Notes under the pieces: generated by a model
What the model was told of the DNA's origin: nothing
What the model saw: the letters and a program-made list of their open reading frames with translations, nothing else
Databases searched by the model: none
Part shown: positions 37,362-48,299 of the stretch, in pieces
Numbering within the stretch: position 1 is the first letter of the stretch
Layout: the number at the start of each line of letters is the position of its first letter
Origin: Turbatrix aceti
Lineage: Eukaryota > Nematoda > Chromadorea > Rhabditida > Panagrolaimidae
NCBI GenBank assembly: GCA_963969345.1
Contig: OZ017770.1
Coordinates: 5,155,246-5,219,245, forward strand
DNA: 64,000 nt
Reading direction: 5' to 3'
Made by a program: the position numbers and the translations under genes

Positions 37362-38041
37362 ATGATTTTATTGGTAGAAATTATTTTATTTTTTGTGCCC
37401 TTAACAGCTGCTCATTTTTGCGGCAACAATAAAATTCCCTTTGGATTGGAAGTTTCTAAAAATGGCATGCCGGGCTTGCTCTGCTCAAAGCCGGCGTGTT
37501 TTGACAAACGTTACGCCGTAAGTTATCCTTCGGGCAAAAAATTATGACATCAAAATTTTTAATTTCAGGATTGTGACGAACGAGCGGTGAGAGCAGCGTG
37601 CACTTCCAAGAATTCCTGGATAGGTGGCTTTGATAAAAGCTATGGAAGATATCAACCGTAAGCCAATCATCTTTGTTATCATGTGTTAATTTTATTTTTA
37701 ACCTTACAGACTCTATGTACAATGCTGTGAATTTGAAAATCTCGACCGATTATCTGATATGATGTATTCGGCGGTCGTAATCAAACCAGGTGAATATTTT
37801 GAAGGAGAAGAGATCACAAATGAACAAACGGACGCGTTAATTGCTTTTGATTTTATATCAAATTTAACAATGTTATACAACGGACCACCGAAGAACAGAA
37901 CGTGAGCATTTTCAATTTGTATTTCTTTTTTTTATCATATTTCATTTTTTTTTTAGTCTGTCTTTTCAAATCGACGTTCGAAGATTTTACTGTAACAGAC
38001 TTCCACCTCGATTTGTCAAAAAGATTCCATCGTGGCCGTAA
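37362..38041 (+). CDS. Hedgehog-related secreted protein with Wart-type domain, no Hint module
   Basis: Four exons (37362-37517, 37569-37657, 37710-37901, 37957-38041) encode 173 residues. MILLVEIILFFVPLTAAH is a signal peptide. The mature part shows the pattern of nematode warthog/quahog N-terminal domains: CGNNKIPFGLEVSKNG, CSKPACF, Cys-spaced ADCDERAVRAAC, SWIGGFDKS, the paired cysteine YVQCCEFENL, IKPGEYFEGEEI, AFDFISNLT and a final DVRRFYCNR. In these families the N-domain is usually followed by a Hint/Hog autoprocessing domain. Here the reading frame stops 15 residues after the last Cys, so no autoprocessing is expected. Such proteins act in the cuticle and moulting in Caenorhabditis. 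The family call rests on remembered motif spacing and is good but not certain. Confidence 0.75.
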
Positions 38042-38232
38042 AAGTTGCAAAGAAAGCTATAACTGATCTCGTTTGTTGCGTGTGATATTTGTTATACTGG
38101 TCGCTATGCAAGGCAATAAAGCTTCATTTTTTATCTCCCATGTTTGCCAAAGGGGTGCGAAGGCGACATCACTTTTTTTTTCTCGGCTGTTGTTTTGCAC
38201 TTTCCGGACTTCTTGTTAGGCATTTCGAAGTC

Positions 38233-39054
38233 ATGTTACTAAAAATTCCCGTCATTCTCCTGTGTTTTAGTTGTCTCATTTGCAGTCACCGCCAAATGTA
38301 GGTCCTCCACCAAGTTTTTTTCAGATATTAATGACCCGTTGCAATTGGATGCCTTCAGACAAGGAGGCTGTGCAAAACGGTGCCTCGTAAAGACCGTAAA
38401 ACATGTTGCTCCGCTAAACATATCCGGATTAATAAACATTGTATTCGAAAACCCATACAATCAGCTGCCAGGATCGCGTAGGAGATACATCAGCGAGTTG
38501 GAAGCTTTTCAGAATCTTTGTTGGTAATTAACAATTAAAAATTATCAACGGATATTTGCAATTTTTCAGGATTTACCGGGATTACACACAAGCCTGTTCA
38601 AATCGTTGCCGGTCTTCTCGATTGAAAACGTGGCTTAAAAACCATACTTTTGGTCAGCTGCAGAAATACTGCGTTACCTACTACGATAGTAATACGGTAT
38701 CTTGTCACTCTCCGATGCAAAGGCTTTTTTAGGGATTATCCATTCTTGGAATTGTATCGTACGACTCAAACGTTTCAAGATAATTTGTAAAAAAGAATGC
38801 GAAAATACATGTTCGTAAGTAGTTTAGTCATTTTTCCGCCGATGGAGTGATCATTGAATCTGTTTAGAAAAATATGTTTCTACTTTTGCGTCCGCTCGGC
38901 GTCTAGCCGATTGTGCAGAGATCAAGAATTGATACATATGCTCGCGCTCAGTCGTGGCATCAACTTCTCTCAAAATCGTTCACAAACTCCAGAGAATAAC
39001 TGCAATGCAATGGTTGAAATTAGTCGACGTGTAAAAACGCGTCTTTTTCCATGA
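38233..39054 (+). CDS. Secreted cysteine-rich protein, chondroitin proteoglycan 4-like
   Basis: Five exons (38233-38297, 38359-38523, 38570-38688, 38733-38814, 38868-39054) join in frame to 205 residues with introns of 44-61 bases. MLLKIPVILLCFSCLICS is a signal peptide. About 14 further cysteines follow, in the arrangement CAKRCL, FQNLCWIY, ACSNRC, QKYCVTYYD, NCIVRL, ICKKECENTC, ICFYFC and RLCRDQE. Pairs of C-x3-C with FxNLC and YxxC are reminiscent of the nematode CPG4 domain, a core protein of eggshell or extracellular matrix chondroitin proteoglycans. Few Ser-Gly attachment sites are visible, so the glycan assignment is only a family hint. The gene begins 191 bases after the Wart-domain gene on the same strand; both are secreted, and co-transcription is possible. 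Confidence 0.65.
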
Positions 39055-39399
39055 CATCTGACATTTATTACAACCGATAACGACTACTTCTACGAACGTG
39101 CATGAATGATCAAAACGGATTCACACCATGGAACGGTGGAACTTTGTTGTTTACTTCGTGGGCGAAATTGATCAATACTTTTTCCAGTTGGCTGCTAAAA
39201 ACAGTAGCTTCCGCTTTTTTAAGCAGTGTTCCTAAAACTTGCTTCTTTGATATTACAGGACCCCTTTTTTTGAAAAAAAATTTGTTGACAAAGACTTTTT
39301 TACACTACAGGTCGGTGACACGATAAACAGACAACAACAGGTTTGGACAACACAAACTCGGAACTGTTTTTGCCGGAACTCGGTAGAAGAAACAAAATA

Positions 39400-39818
39400 T
39401 TATTTGTCGTTGTCTGTTTTTTTACAATCAGTATTAGGAAATCAGTGGGGTTTACAACGTTACCTCGATAGCTCAGTCGGCCTTTGTGATCCTTGTCGGC
39501 GCGTATGAACAATTCGTCTGCCACAACATAGGCGCCTTCGACAATGTCTCGATCAATTTTTATGCCATCATAAAGCTTTGGAAGTTGTAACAAAAAGTTT
39601 TGAATAAACTTGTGCAGTTCTAACCTGTCCAGGTAGCGATCATGGTTGAGATCGGATTGCTGCAAGCCGTCGTTTTTACAGTAAACCAATGGGACCAAAA
39701 CAAAAATTTTACCTACCTGAAACAAAACATGCAGTTCTCGAAGGGCGTATTTGTCCGGCGCTCCAATAACAAAAACAAAATAACTTGCAAAAAATAAGGC
39801 AGCAATGCACTTGCACAT
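39400..39818 (-). CDS. Secreted EF-hand protein, MCFD2-like
   Basis: Starts at 39818 with a signal peptide (MCKCIAALFFASYFVFVIG). After RELHVLFQ, an intron of about 57 bases leads to a first EF-hand loop (DLNHDRYLDRLEL), a helical linker with IVEGAYVVADELFIRA, and a second loop (DKDHKGRLSYR). Two EF hands behind a signal peptide, with the second at the very C-terminus, is the layout of MCFD2, the luminal cargo-receptor partner of LMAN1 in ER-to-Golgi export. The last join is uncertain. A GTAACG donor and an AACAG acceptor 50 bases on give the ending RDNDK, placing an acidic residue at loop position 12; reading straight through would give a long tail without EF-hand character. Length about 115 residues. 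Confidence 0.6.
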
Positions 39819-40257
39819 GCCTGGCAGCTTAGGTAATTGAAAATTAAAGACTGCATAATGTCAATTGGGCCCGTTCTACCTAGCCATATGTGACGATCGA
39901 TTTCATTCAACTTGTAAAATTCCGGTTTATGCTTACTGCTCTGCTCGTTCCCCAGTAATGAGCGGTGACGGCGGAAAACTGTTTACGAGATGATAAATCG
40001 TAGATTTTTCTCGTTACGTGAGTCAGGCGTAGTTGATTTAAAACACTCCTACACAGGGTAGACAGAAAGGGATTCCTAACCGACAAACCACGTGGTGGCA
40101 ATTGATAACGCACATTGCGATCAATCAACATGTTTGCATACGTAAAAGGTTGGAAACTTCCCTTCGCCATGTGACGAGACGACGATAAGTAAAAAGAAAC
40201 GATCAGTGGTCAGTTAAAGCAAATATATTGGTGTTGTTCGCGTGGTTGCTTCTGGCG

Positions 40258-41906
40258 ATGACAAATCAAAGGAACATGCCGACGCTTAAAGCTGCCTGCT
40301 ACGTGTGTGGTGATCCCAATGCTGGAAAGCATTACAACGCTCGTGCTTGTTTTGGGTGAGTGATATTATTTTTTGAACCGGTGGCATAAAAATTCAACAG
40401 ATGTTGACGAAGATTTAGGTCGCCGGCTGCAGAGGTTTCTTTGGGTATGATGACTGTGAGTAATTTTTTACGTAAGCTAAAGTGTTGTATGGTGATTTGC
40501 ATACAACATTTGTATTTAGAAAAAGATGTTTTGTACTGTAGCTATCGAATTTGACAAATTCTGACTGTATTTGTATTTTTAAATTAAAAAACCGAACCGG
40601 TTGATTTCTCATGGCCGTCGTAAATAAATTTTTTATGCATTTTGACCTGAATATTATCTTCGGCTAAAGTACTGTCACATCCATTCAAACAGACCGGCAG
40701 AGAAATCAATCATGCCGGCATACCCAGACTGTTGACTGCAACCGATCATTCTGATTACCCGTAACGTCATCGCTTTTAGATGCAAATCGTTCTTCCGGCG
40801 CAGCATTTGGGAGAACCGGAAGTACAAATGCAAACATGGAAGTACTTGCGAAATAATTCAAGCCTATCGAAACCGATGCCGGGCCTGCCGGCTTACAAAA
40901 TGCCTGGTTGTGGGTCTTGACCCCAATGGTTGGTTGTTTATTGTGCATGCGTAAACAAAAAAAGAAACGTTTAAACTTTCAGCGGTCCAAAGCGAACGAG
41001 ACAAGCGCTCTGCAAAGTTGACCCAACACATCAAAAAAGAAAAGTTTGCGTCACTTTCGCCGCAAACCGGTAGTAATATTACATCACTTAAAAAAATTGG
41101 TGTGGACCAGAAAGAATGGGTCGCAGATAAATTAAAAAATTTGGTAAGAAAATGTGATTCTATCAATTTATTTGGCACTATTTCAGTGATTTAGCAATAT
41201 TCAAACGAGATGTCTAAACATGACGTTGAAACTCTAGCTGTTTTTCTGGCAGACGTAACCAGAGGTGTCAATTGGTCTCAGATTTACGATGAAATGCAAG
41301 AGAGCTTTCTATTGAAAAAGATCGTCGAGGGGGCAAACTGGATCCGACAGTTTTGTATTGACTTTGGAGTACGTGGTCATAATGCAATGACGTTGGTTAA
41401 AACCCGAATCGCAAGCGTTGCTCTTTTGTCAATCATAGAACACTTCATTACTACAGAGTTCGTGCTTTTTTATTCCTTGTTGACGATTGTTGTTTTTTCC
41501 TCCAGGACAACGTCAAACCTTGAACAAAAGCAATTAATTGGGCGTAAGGCAGTGGAGCAATTTCATCGCGCGAAAACCACACCTACCGACTTCCTGTATT
41601 TACGGTGCCTGACTTCACTGGCATCACAGCATAATTTTTGTTCAGCTTTTATTTCCGAAACAGAACTACGAGCGATAATTTTGGAGGAAATGAAAATATT
41701 TTCCGAGACGAATTACGGCACTACCGAGAGATGCTTGCAATTAATTGTGTCTTTGGTGGACGTCGAGGTAAAAAAAGCACTTCTTTATTAGGTATAACAT
41801 CATTTTTTAGCAACTCGCGTGTCAAATGATCGACAACGTCACAATAGCAGCAATTTTTGACGGCGTTGAATTGGAATCTGTGAGAAAACTATTGTACATG
41901 TCCTGA
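40258..41906 (+). CDS. Nuclear hormone receptor (divergent nematode type)
   Basis: Six exons (40258-40355, 40780-40928, 40983-41143, 41195-41457, 41506-41767, 41811-41906) give 342 residues. The zinc-finger domain starts at residue 13: [20 protein letters not shown], then after a 424-base intron [17 protein letters not shown], and a second finger ending [19 protein letters not shown]. The P-box is CFGCKS rather than the classical CEGCKG, so DNA-site preference may differ. DPNAV followed by Q-S-E-R-D is the hinge typical of the expanded nematode NHR families. The ligand-binding region (about residues 140-342) is short and divergent, with helical segments such as [20 protein letters not shown] and [17 protein letters not shown]. 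No activation helix 12 motif is obvious. Confidence 0.92.
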
Positions 41907-42036
41907 CACTGATTAAAAATATTGTTTATTCATATAAGTCATGGGGTCGGGTCTGACTTTAAAAACTGGCAGTTGGGATGATACAACTTTAGGAGATTTC
42001 TCTTTGTTTGCAGAAAAAAACAGGCAGTAATAATGC

Positions 42037-43108
42037 TTAATGACGACGAGCAGCGAGGCGAACGGGACCAGTGGAGTATCCACCACTGAAAATGTTTTTT
42101 TACAAATTATTTGACCAGTTGAAAAGAAACTTACGATCCGGTTGCGGCAGGGCCAGAGTAGCTCTGGGCAGCGGGCGCAGAGTAGGTCTGAGCCACCGGA
42201 GCGGGAGCAGGAGCAGAGTACGTCTGAGCTACAGGAGCGGGCGCTGAGTAGGTCTGAGCAACTGGGGCGGGGGCCGAGTAAGTTTGAGCTACCGGAGCGG
42301 GAGCCGAGTAAGTTTGAGCAACCGGAGCGGGGGCGGAGTAGGTCTGGGCGACCGGAGCGGGAGCAGAGTAGGTAGCCTGACGGGCGTATCCGGCAGACTG
42401 TCCACCGTAACCGGCAGACTGGCCTCCGTAACCGGCAGATTGACCTCCGTAACCAGCAGATTGTCCGCCATAGCCTCCAGTGCGGGCAGCATATCCGCCT
42501 TGGTTTCCGTATCCAGCGGACTGACCTCCGTATCCAGCGGACTGACCTCCGGTGCTGTATCCACCACCGTTGCCGCCGTATCCGCCGGAGCGGGCAGCAT
42601 ATCCGCCTTGGTTTCCGTATCCGGCTGATTGACCACCGTATCCAGCAGACTGGCCTCCGTATCCAGCAGACTGTCCACCGTATCCAGCAGACTGGCCTCC
42701 GTAACCAGCAGATTGACCGCCGTAGCCTCCAGTGCGGGCAGCATATCCGCCTTGGTTTCCGTATCCAGCGGACTGACCACCGTATCCAGCAGACTGGCCA
42801 CCGTAACCAGCAGACTGGCCTCCGTATCCAGCGGATTGTCCACCTGTGCTGTATCCACCGCCGTTGCCGCCGTATCCTCCGGATCGGGCAGCATATCCGC
42901 CAGATTGGCCGCCGTATCCAGCGGACTGGCCGCCGTATCCGCCGGAGTTTCCACCATAACCAGCCGAGCGGGCACCAGTGTTGTAGCCGCCAGATTGACC
43001 GCCATAACTAGCAACTTGACCGCCACCTGAGGGACCTGTGGCATAACCACCTCCGCAGACAACGAAAGAGGGAGCAATCAAGAGAGCAAGGACGAAGTAG
43101 GCAATCAT
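42037..43108 (-). CDS. Glycine/tyrosine/serine-rich repeat structural protein
   Basis: Two exons: 42135-43108 and 42037-42085, with a 49-base intron. Signal peptide [18 protein letters not shown] is followed by about 240 residues built from GYGGQSA and GYGGNGG units with occasional GGYAARSGG, then seven or so repeats of [10 protein letters not shown]. The last exon adds [15 protein letters not shown] and the stop. The composition (Gly, Tyr, Ser, Gln, Ala, Pro) is that of extracellular structural proteins such as cuticle, eggshell or silk-like material. Tyrosines are regularly spaced and could be cross-linked. The repeats are nearly identical at the DNA level, which implies recent expansion and likely length variation. 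The terminal RLAARRH is basic, unlike the rest. The exact family is not recognised. Confidence 0.85.
42150..42365 (-). repeat. Internal coding tandem repeat ([10 protein letters not shown] units)
   Basis: About seven 30-base units encoding [10 protein letters not shown], one with an extra Ala-Pro, form the C-terminal part of the repeat protein. Confidence 0.9.
42370..43010 (-). repeat. Internal coding tandem repeat (GYGGQSA units)
   Basis: Roughly 21-base units encoding GGYGGQSA/T variants recur about 25 times, with a higher-order block ([10 protein letters not shown] ... GGQSAGY) seen at least twice. The strand asymmetry creates long open frames in other frames, which are shadows. Confidence 0.9.
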
Positions 43109-46100
43109 TTTTATTTCTGAATCAAACTCAACCGGTGATGGTTGGAACTCGATCTCCTCGTCTCCTTTTTATCTGTTTAGGACGGACCGCCTACAGGTTC
43201 GTAAAGATGTCAAAAAACCGAAAAAATGCGGCCAAGAGTGTTAACGTTTTTCCGCCCACCCGAGGTTACACCTAACTGTATTTCTCTGTCCTGCAAATAT
43301 TTCTGTAAGGGATCAAACAAAGAACCATATAGGCACATTTCGTTGAAAGGACTAGGTTGCCTGAGTGGAACGAAACACTAAATGACCAAAGCGTTGTTGA
43401 CCATGTTTACCTTGCTTTGTGATGTAACAGGGCATCGAGATTTCCTGTGCTCCTCTTTTTTCTTCCAAAAAAGTGAAAACTAGTTACGAAGGTCGCGCGG
43501 GTAAACTACATTCCCATTGCGGACTTCCATGGAACCATGCTTGATTTAATCAACCTGTGCCACACATTTATGTGCAAAATAAACTGGCAGACAAAGAACA
43601 AGACATTTGCAGTGATTAGTTTTTGATTCAAAACACGCGAACACCTATTTGGTAGTTCCTCTTGCTGGTGTTGCCTGGAATTCGCACGGAAATTCCGAGA
43701 GCTGAATTTGGTACTGCGGAGGACGAACGCCTTTTTCTGTCGGCGCAGCGGGCATGGCGAGAGGCTGTGTTTCGTGCTGAGCGTCCTAAACGGTTTCTTT
43801 CGTTGTACAGAACGACTTCAAAGTATTGTCATCAAATCCTACGACTATTATGGCGGCCGATCGTTGGCTGTTGAAGGCATCGGTGTTTGGTAGATAAAAC
43901 AGCAAGACGTTAAGGAAGAATATTTGTCGAATTGTTGTGAACAACATACCAACAATTTAATTTTGTAACCCTGGAATGCGAGTATTGGTCTCGGTAAACA
44001 TGTTTTGTTTATATATACAGACTTTCAAGGGCATTGAATGATATTTGAACATTTAAAAGTGGCGATGATACTTGTGGCATTGTATAACCACTTCAAATCC
44101 TCGTTTTTCATTCAAGAATACACTTTTCCCAGTGTCATACAAAAGATTTTGCATGCACATATTTTTTTTTAAAAAAAGGACACCGTCTTCAAGGTTAAAA
44201 TTTGGGAAAAAAAGTGACGTACGTAAAGAACGGGTTTTAGATCATGACTTGAATTAAACATTTTATTCTTGTGTTTTCTGTTGTGTCTGATGTGTTTTTC
44301 CTTGATGGCCCTTTACCTTCGATGCCAGAGACATCAAATTTTTAAAAACAAACACATAAAAGATCGTTAAATGAGCAATTTGGTGGTCAAAATTGCATCA
44401 ATCACCCTGCAGAATGTTTCATCAAACCGTTACAAAAACTATCCCTAAACTTGTAAACAAATAAAAAAATCACTCTGAAAGATGATGTTATTTGTGTTAC
44501 TAAATTTGTTCCCATTCGACTCATCACAATTCATTTCACACCACAATGTTACGTAGTTGGACGATGATGTGATAAGGAAGAAAAGCATGGTTGTTGGTTA
44601 CCAATTTATACTCGAAGCCATAAAAAAGGAACAAGGAATTGTCTCTCGCAGTAGCTGTGTATGATAATTCAAAGACTTTTTATTCTGCTTTTTTTAAAAT
44701 GCATATATACATTTATTATTTTACAGATGCAAATTTTATGATTTATTAAAATTGGCTTCTGTCAAGCAACTGCTAATTATAAAAAATGAAAGGAGTTGTG
44801 TCGTATCGTAGACTTCTTTAAGTTATGATTCCTATTCAAAATTACGAACATTTTTTTACGCCGGATATAGATAAGACTTACCATTTTCTGCTGCTACAAT
44901 GAATCCCGTCATCCGCAGTACAAACCCGGTTTCGACTCGACCGACGTTATTATTATCCTACGTTTATTATTTTTTTTACTGTGATGTGGCTCAAATTTAA
45001 TATAAGTCTTGTAGCTTTGGTACCTTTGCAAGGGAATGTAGCATGCTATCACTTTTATTCCAACGATAGCGTGCATTTGGAATCCTTGCTCAAATAAATT
45101 TTTAGCGTTTGTAAATACAGAATAAAGACAAAAACATCCCTTAATGAATATTTGTGCCACGATTTCGATTCTGTGCATTTTCATTTCAGTGTTTCAAAGT
45201 TTTTCTTAAAATTAAGTGAATTGTTTTTTGCGGTCTCTAACCAAAGAGCGCGTGCCACGGCAATTTGTATTTAGAAATCGGCGAGTATCGTGGAACATAC
45301 GCCTCTTCGTGCTTTTTGCCGTTCAAAAGCAATGTTTTACCGCGTGAAAAGCGATATTTATTTAAACATTGTTGTTTTGAATCTGGGTACACAGTAAACT
45401 GTTATTAACTAACTATACGTTTACACGAATGCGTTAATAATTTGCTTAGTCGATATCAACAATTTAATATTGTTTTCGAAAGTTGAGGCTAGCCTTGCTA
45501 CAACTTGCTCGACGATCTTGCAGAATGTGCATGCAAGCGAGGGCGATGATTAAAACATTTCTGAATTTGTAAAAAACTTTTATGTAAAAATATCATGACG
45601 ATATGAAATTATTTCTGGTACCAATGCAGCATCACCCATTTAACGGAATGGCAGGTTTTCAGTATTTGAAAATTAAAAAAAGCTTTCTTGAGCTGTTAAT
45701 GTCTCAGGGGGGTATTGGTTCCTGACGGTAGAACAGAATGTGTCGTAGATTTTCAAAATGAATGGCCCCTAAGCATGCCCTTACTTTGGTGAAATAGAAT
45801 AATCAATGTTTTTAAATAGTGTTTTTGAACCATTTTGACACTATTGGCAATCAGGTAAACCCCACCTCTTTTTTTAGAAGTACCACGAATGCCACATCAT
45901 CTCACTGATTAAACGTTTATACGTAATTTATCATGTTTTGCCAATTTTCATTAAAAGGTTAAGACTGTAGCGTCCATTCATACCACAGGCTTCTGTTGTT
46001 GTTCATTTTTTTTGCTTATTCTGTATTAAAAGATCTTTTATTTCGTCGCATGTTTTCGTTAATTAGTTAGCACGAAGACAAGTAAGTATAGCCTAGGGTT

Positions 46101-46477
46101 TTTGAAAAATTCGTAATCGTTCGTTCCACTTTTTACTCCGCAAAAATTTTAAATAGCCTTTTCTGACATTTTTTTAGTGACTAATCACGTAACACTTATG
46201 TATATCTGTTTCCAACGTTTGCACGTGTGTTTGAACGATTTGGCGCTTTGTTAATTAGATATTCACAAAATTGCACTCAATAGAATAATATATCAGCAAA
46301 AGTTAGTATCGCCTTCACCGTATTTAGTTGCAAGCGTCTTTTCTGCGTGATTAAACTTGCTTGTGTACATACGTACTTCTTTACGCGGTAGTGTGGTTTG
46401 CTATTCATCTTTGGGGGCGAAATTGGCACCCCCTACTTTTAGGTGCACAAAAATCATATCACTAATTTTAAATTCAC
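43109..46477. other. Long intergenic region
   Basis: About 3.4 kb of AT-rich DNA between divergent genes. I found no supported coding exon, RNA gene or repeat. The frame at 43662-43874 has some protein-like codons but no family or splice support. Confidence 0.5.
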
Positions 46478-47996
46478 ATGTATAATTGGACTTCCACTGT
46501 TTCATCGGGAATTAACGGAAATAAGAAAATTCAAATTAAAACAAAAGTTCTGGCAGAATGCTACAAGCGATTTGGATACAACTTGTCATGGGACGATTGT
46601 TCGCGTCTAATGAGCCAGATTCTCGACAACGAATTGTCCGGCGTCCAATCCTGTAATCCGGAAAATCAGTGTAAGTTTTGCATGAGTCATGTAACCATTG
46701 CAGATGTCAGAAAATTGTCCTTGTGCTTTAATGCACCACATGCTGTCATCTATCTGACTTTTAATTTTTTAGCTCCAGTTCTAAATATAACTCACAATCC
46801 AGAGTACTTTTCAACCTGCAACAGAGTAGAAAATTTTATTGCACAATACACATTACCTGTATTACTTATGCTGTGCCTCTTTGGCAACGTTTTGAACCTC
46901 ATGATATATCGATTGCCATACTTTGACGGCAGTAGCTCCGTTCATTTTTTGCGAACAAAGGCACTGGCTAATTTGATGTTTGTTCACTCAAGAATATTGG
47001 AAATAATTCATGCATGGATGTCCGTGGCTCATCCAACTTTTGAAAGCGTATACTGGAACACAAGACCGTTTATTATAACAATGGCCAACATAAGCGGCAC
47101 CATATCAACGTGGTAAGAGGCTTAACAGAGCAACAATGGATCATAAATCGCCTTGTTAATTTAGGATGACTCTTTTGGTGACGATAGAAACAGTGCTCTG
47201 TATCATGCTGCCCTTTTCATTTCGTCAATTTTGCACAAAAAGACTGACCATGCTTATGCTTGTCGGTTCTGTGTGCATTAGCACGGCATTACACCTGACA
47301 TTTTTCGGCACTCATTTTGTTAAGATGCAAACGGTTGTACATACCCATCCTATTTTTCACAGAGGACATGAAAAGAAATGCTGGGTGGCCTTGACTTATT
47401 ACTTCATGCAGAGGACGCCAATGGCAGCACATGAAATTTATGAAAAGGTATACTACTGGGTCCAAATGATGATCAGCATCGTGCTACCAACACTCGCCAT
47501 GCTAGTATGCACGATTCTGATTGTGACGCAATTCACATTCAAGGTATGCGACCACTCCTCATTTTTTTTCAGCTATTTTAAGCATAAATTATTTTTTAAG
47601 GAGTTAGGGGAAGCTTTTTCGCAGAGACGAAAGTGTGTTATCCGTCTAACAGTAGCCACAACGTTATCTCATTTATTGCTCGAAGGTCCGGCTTTGTTGA
47701 CATTCGGCGCCGCCGCTCTCAAAGGTGCAGGAAGCGAAAAGCACAACATAACGATATGCATCTTAAATCATGCTAATAATTTATTGTCAATAGTCAACGC
47801 AACCATTCCATTTTTCGTTTTTTTGGCATGTAATCAACAATTCCGCCACATGACTGTCATCTACCTAAGAGCTCAATTTGAATGCCAAAGAGAAAAAAAG
47901 CACGCTATTCTTGCTCAAGCTGCAAATCGCGTCAGATGCGGTACAGACCGATCGTTTGTTGATCAAACGTTGATAGCCAGGGTCTCAACAATTTGA
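46478..47996 (+). CDS. Rhodopsin-like peptide GPCR (nematode FMRFamide-receptor type)
   Basis: Seven-helix receptor in four exons (46478-46669, about 46771-47115, 47164-47544, about 47601-47996). After an extracellular N-terminus of about 85 residues with N-glycosylation sites (NWTS, NLSW, NITH), TM1 is LPVLLMLCLFGNVLNLMIY with the conserved GN. TM2 contains FLRTKALANLMFV. TM3 is split by an intron (ISGTISTW|MTLLVTIETVLCIMLPF), where IET replaces the DRY-type motif. TM5 is MMISIVLPTLAMLVCTILIV. TM6 follows a short basic loop (TVATTLSHLLLEGPALLTFG), and TM7 is NNLLSIVNATIPFFVFLACN. The extracellular Cys in KKCWVALTY can pair with TM3. The layout is that of the DRE-variant nematode peptide receptors; the ligand is unknown. 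Confidence 0.85.
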
Positions 47997-48299
47997 TGCA
48001 CAACTCCACGGACTCGAGTGTAATTTACTTTATTGCTTTCACTAAAATTGAAAGACGTATTCTCAGAATGTGGCATTTTTATTACAATTTTTACTATAAA
48101 ATATTGTTGCACGGCTTGTATTCCTAGCTATTCTGAAATAATAAATCAGAGATTTCTTGAAAATTGATTATGCAGCAATAATGCTTTTCAATCGAAAAAT
48201 AAAATTCAAGGTATTGAGCTTTGGTTGTTGTGATTGCTAATGGGCGACTATAATGATCAGAAGTAACAGAACAAAGATAATATACAGAGAATGCATAAG
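47997..48299. other. Convergent 3' region
   Basis: About 300 bases between two convergent genes. AATAAA-like signals occur near 48140 and 48200. No gene seen. Confidence 0.5.

Noticed and set aside
39907..40170. Minus-strand frame MAKGSFQPFTYANMLIDRN and a possible small spliced gene of about 64 residues divergent from the nuclear receptor
   Set aside because: A splice path can be drawn, but the protein has no recognisable character and the frame lies in the promoter region of the receptor; evidence is too thin.
42142..43077. Long open frames on both strands across the glycine-rich gene
   Set aside because: Shadows created by the repetitive 21- and 30-base coding units; only the minus-strand frame with signal peptide and spliced C-terminus is coherent.
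43662..43893. Small plus-strand frame (MLVLPGIRTEIPRAEFG)
   Set aside because: Reasonable codon mix but no splice signals, homology or signal peptide.
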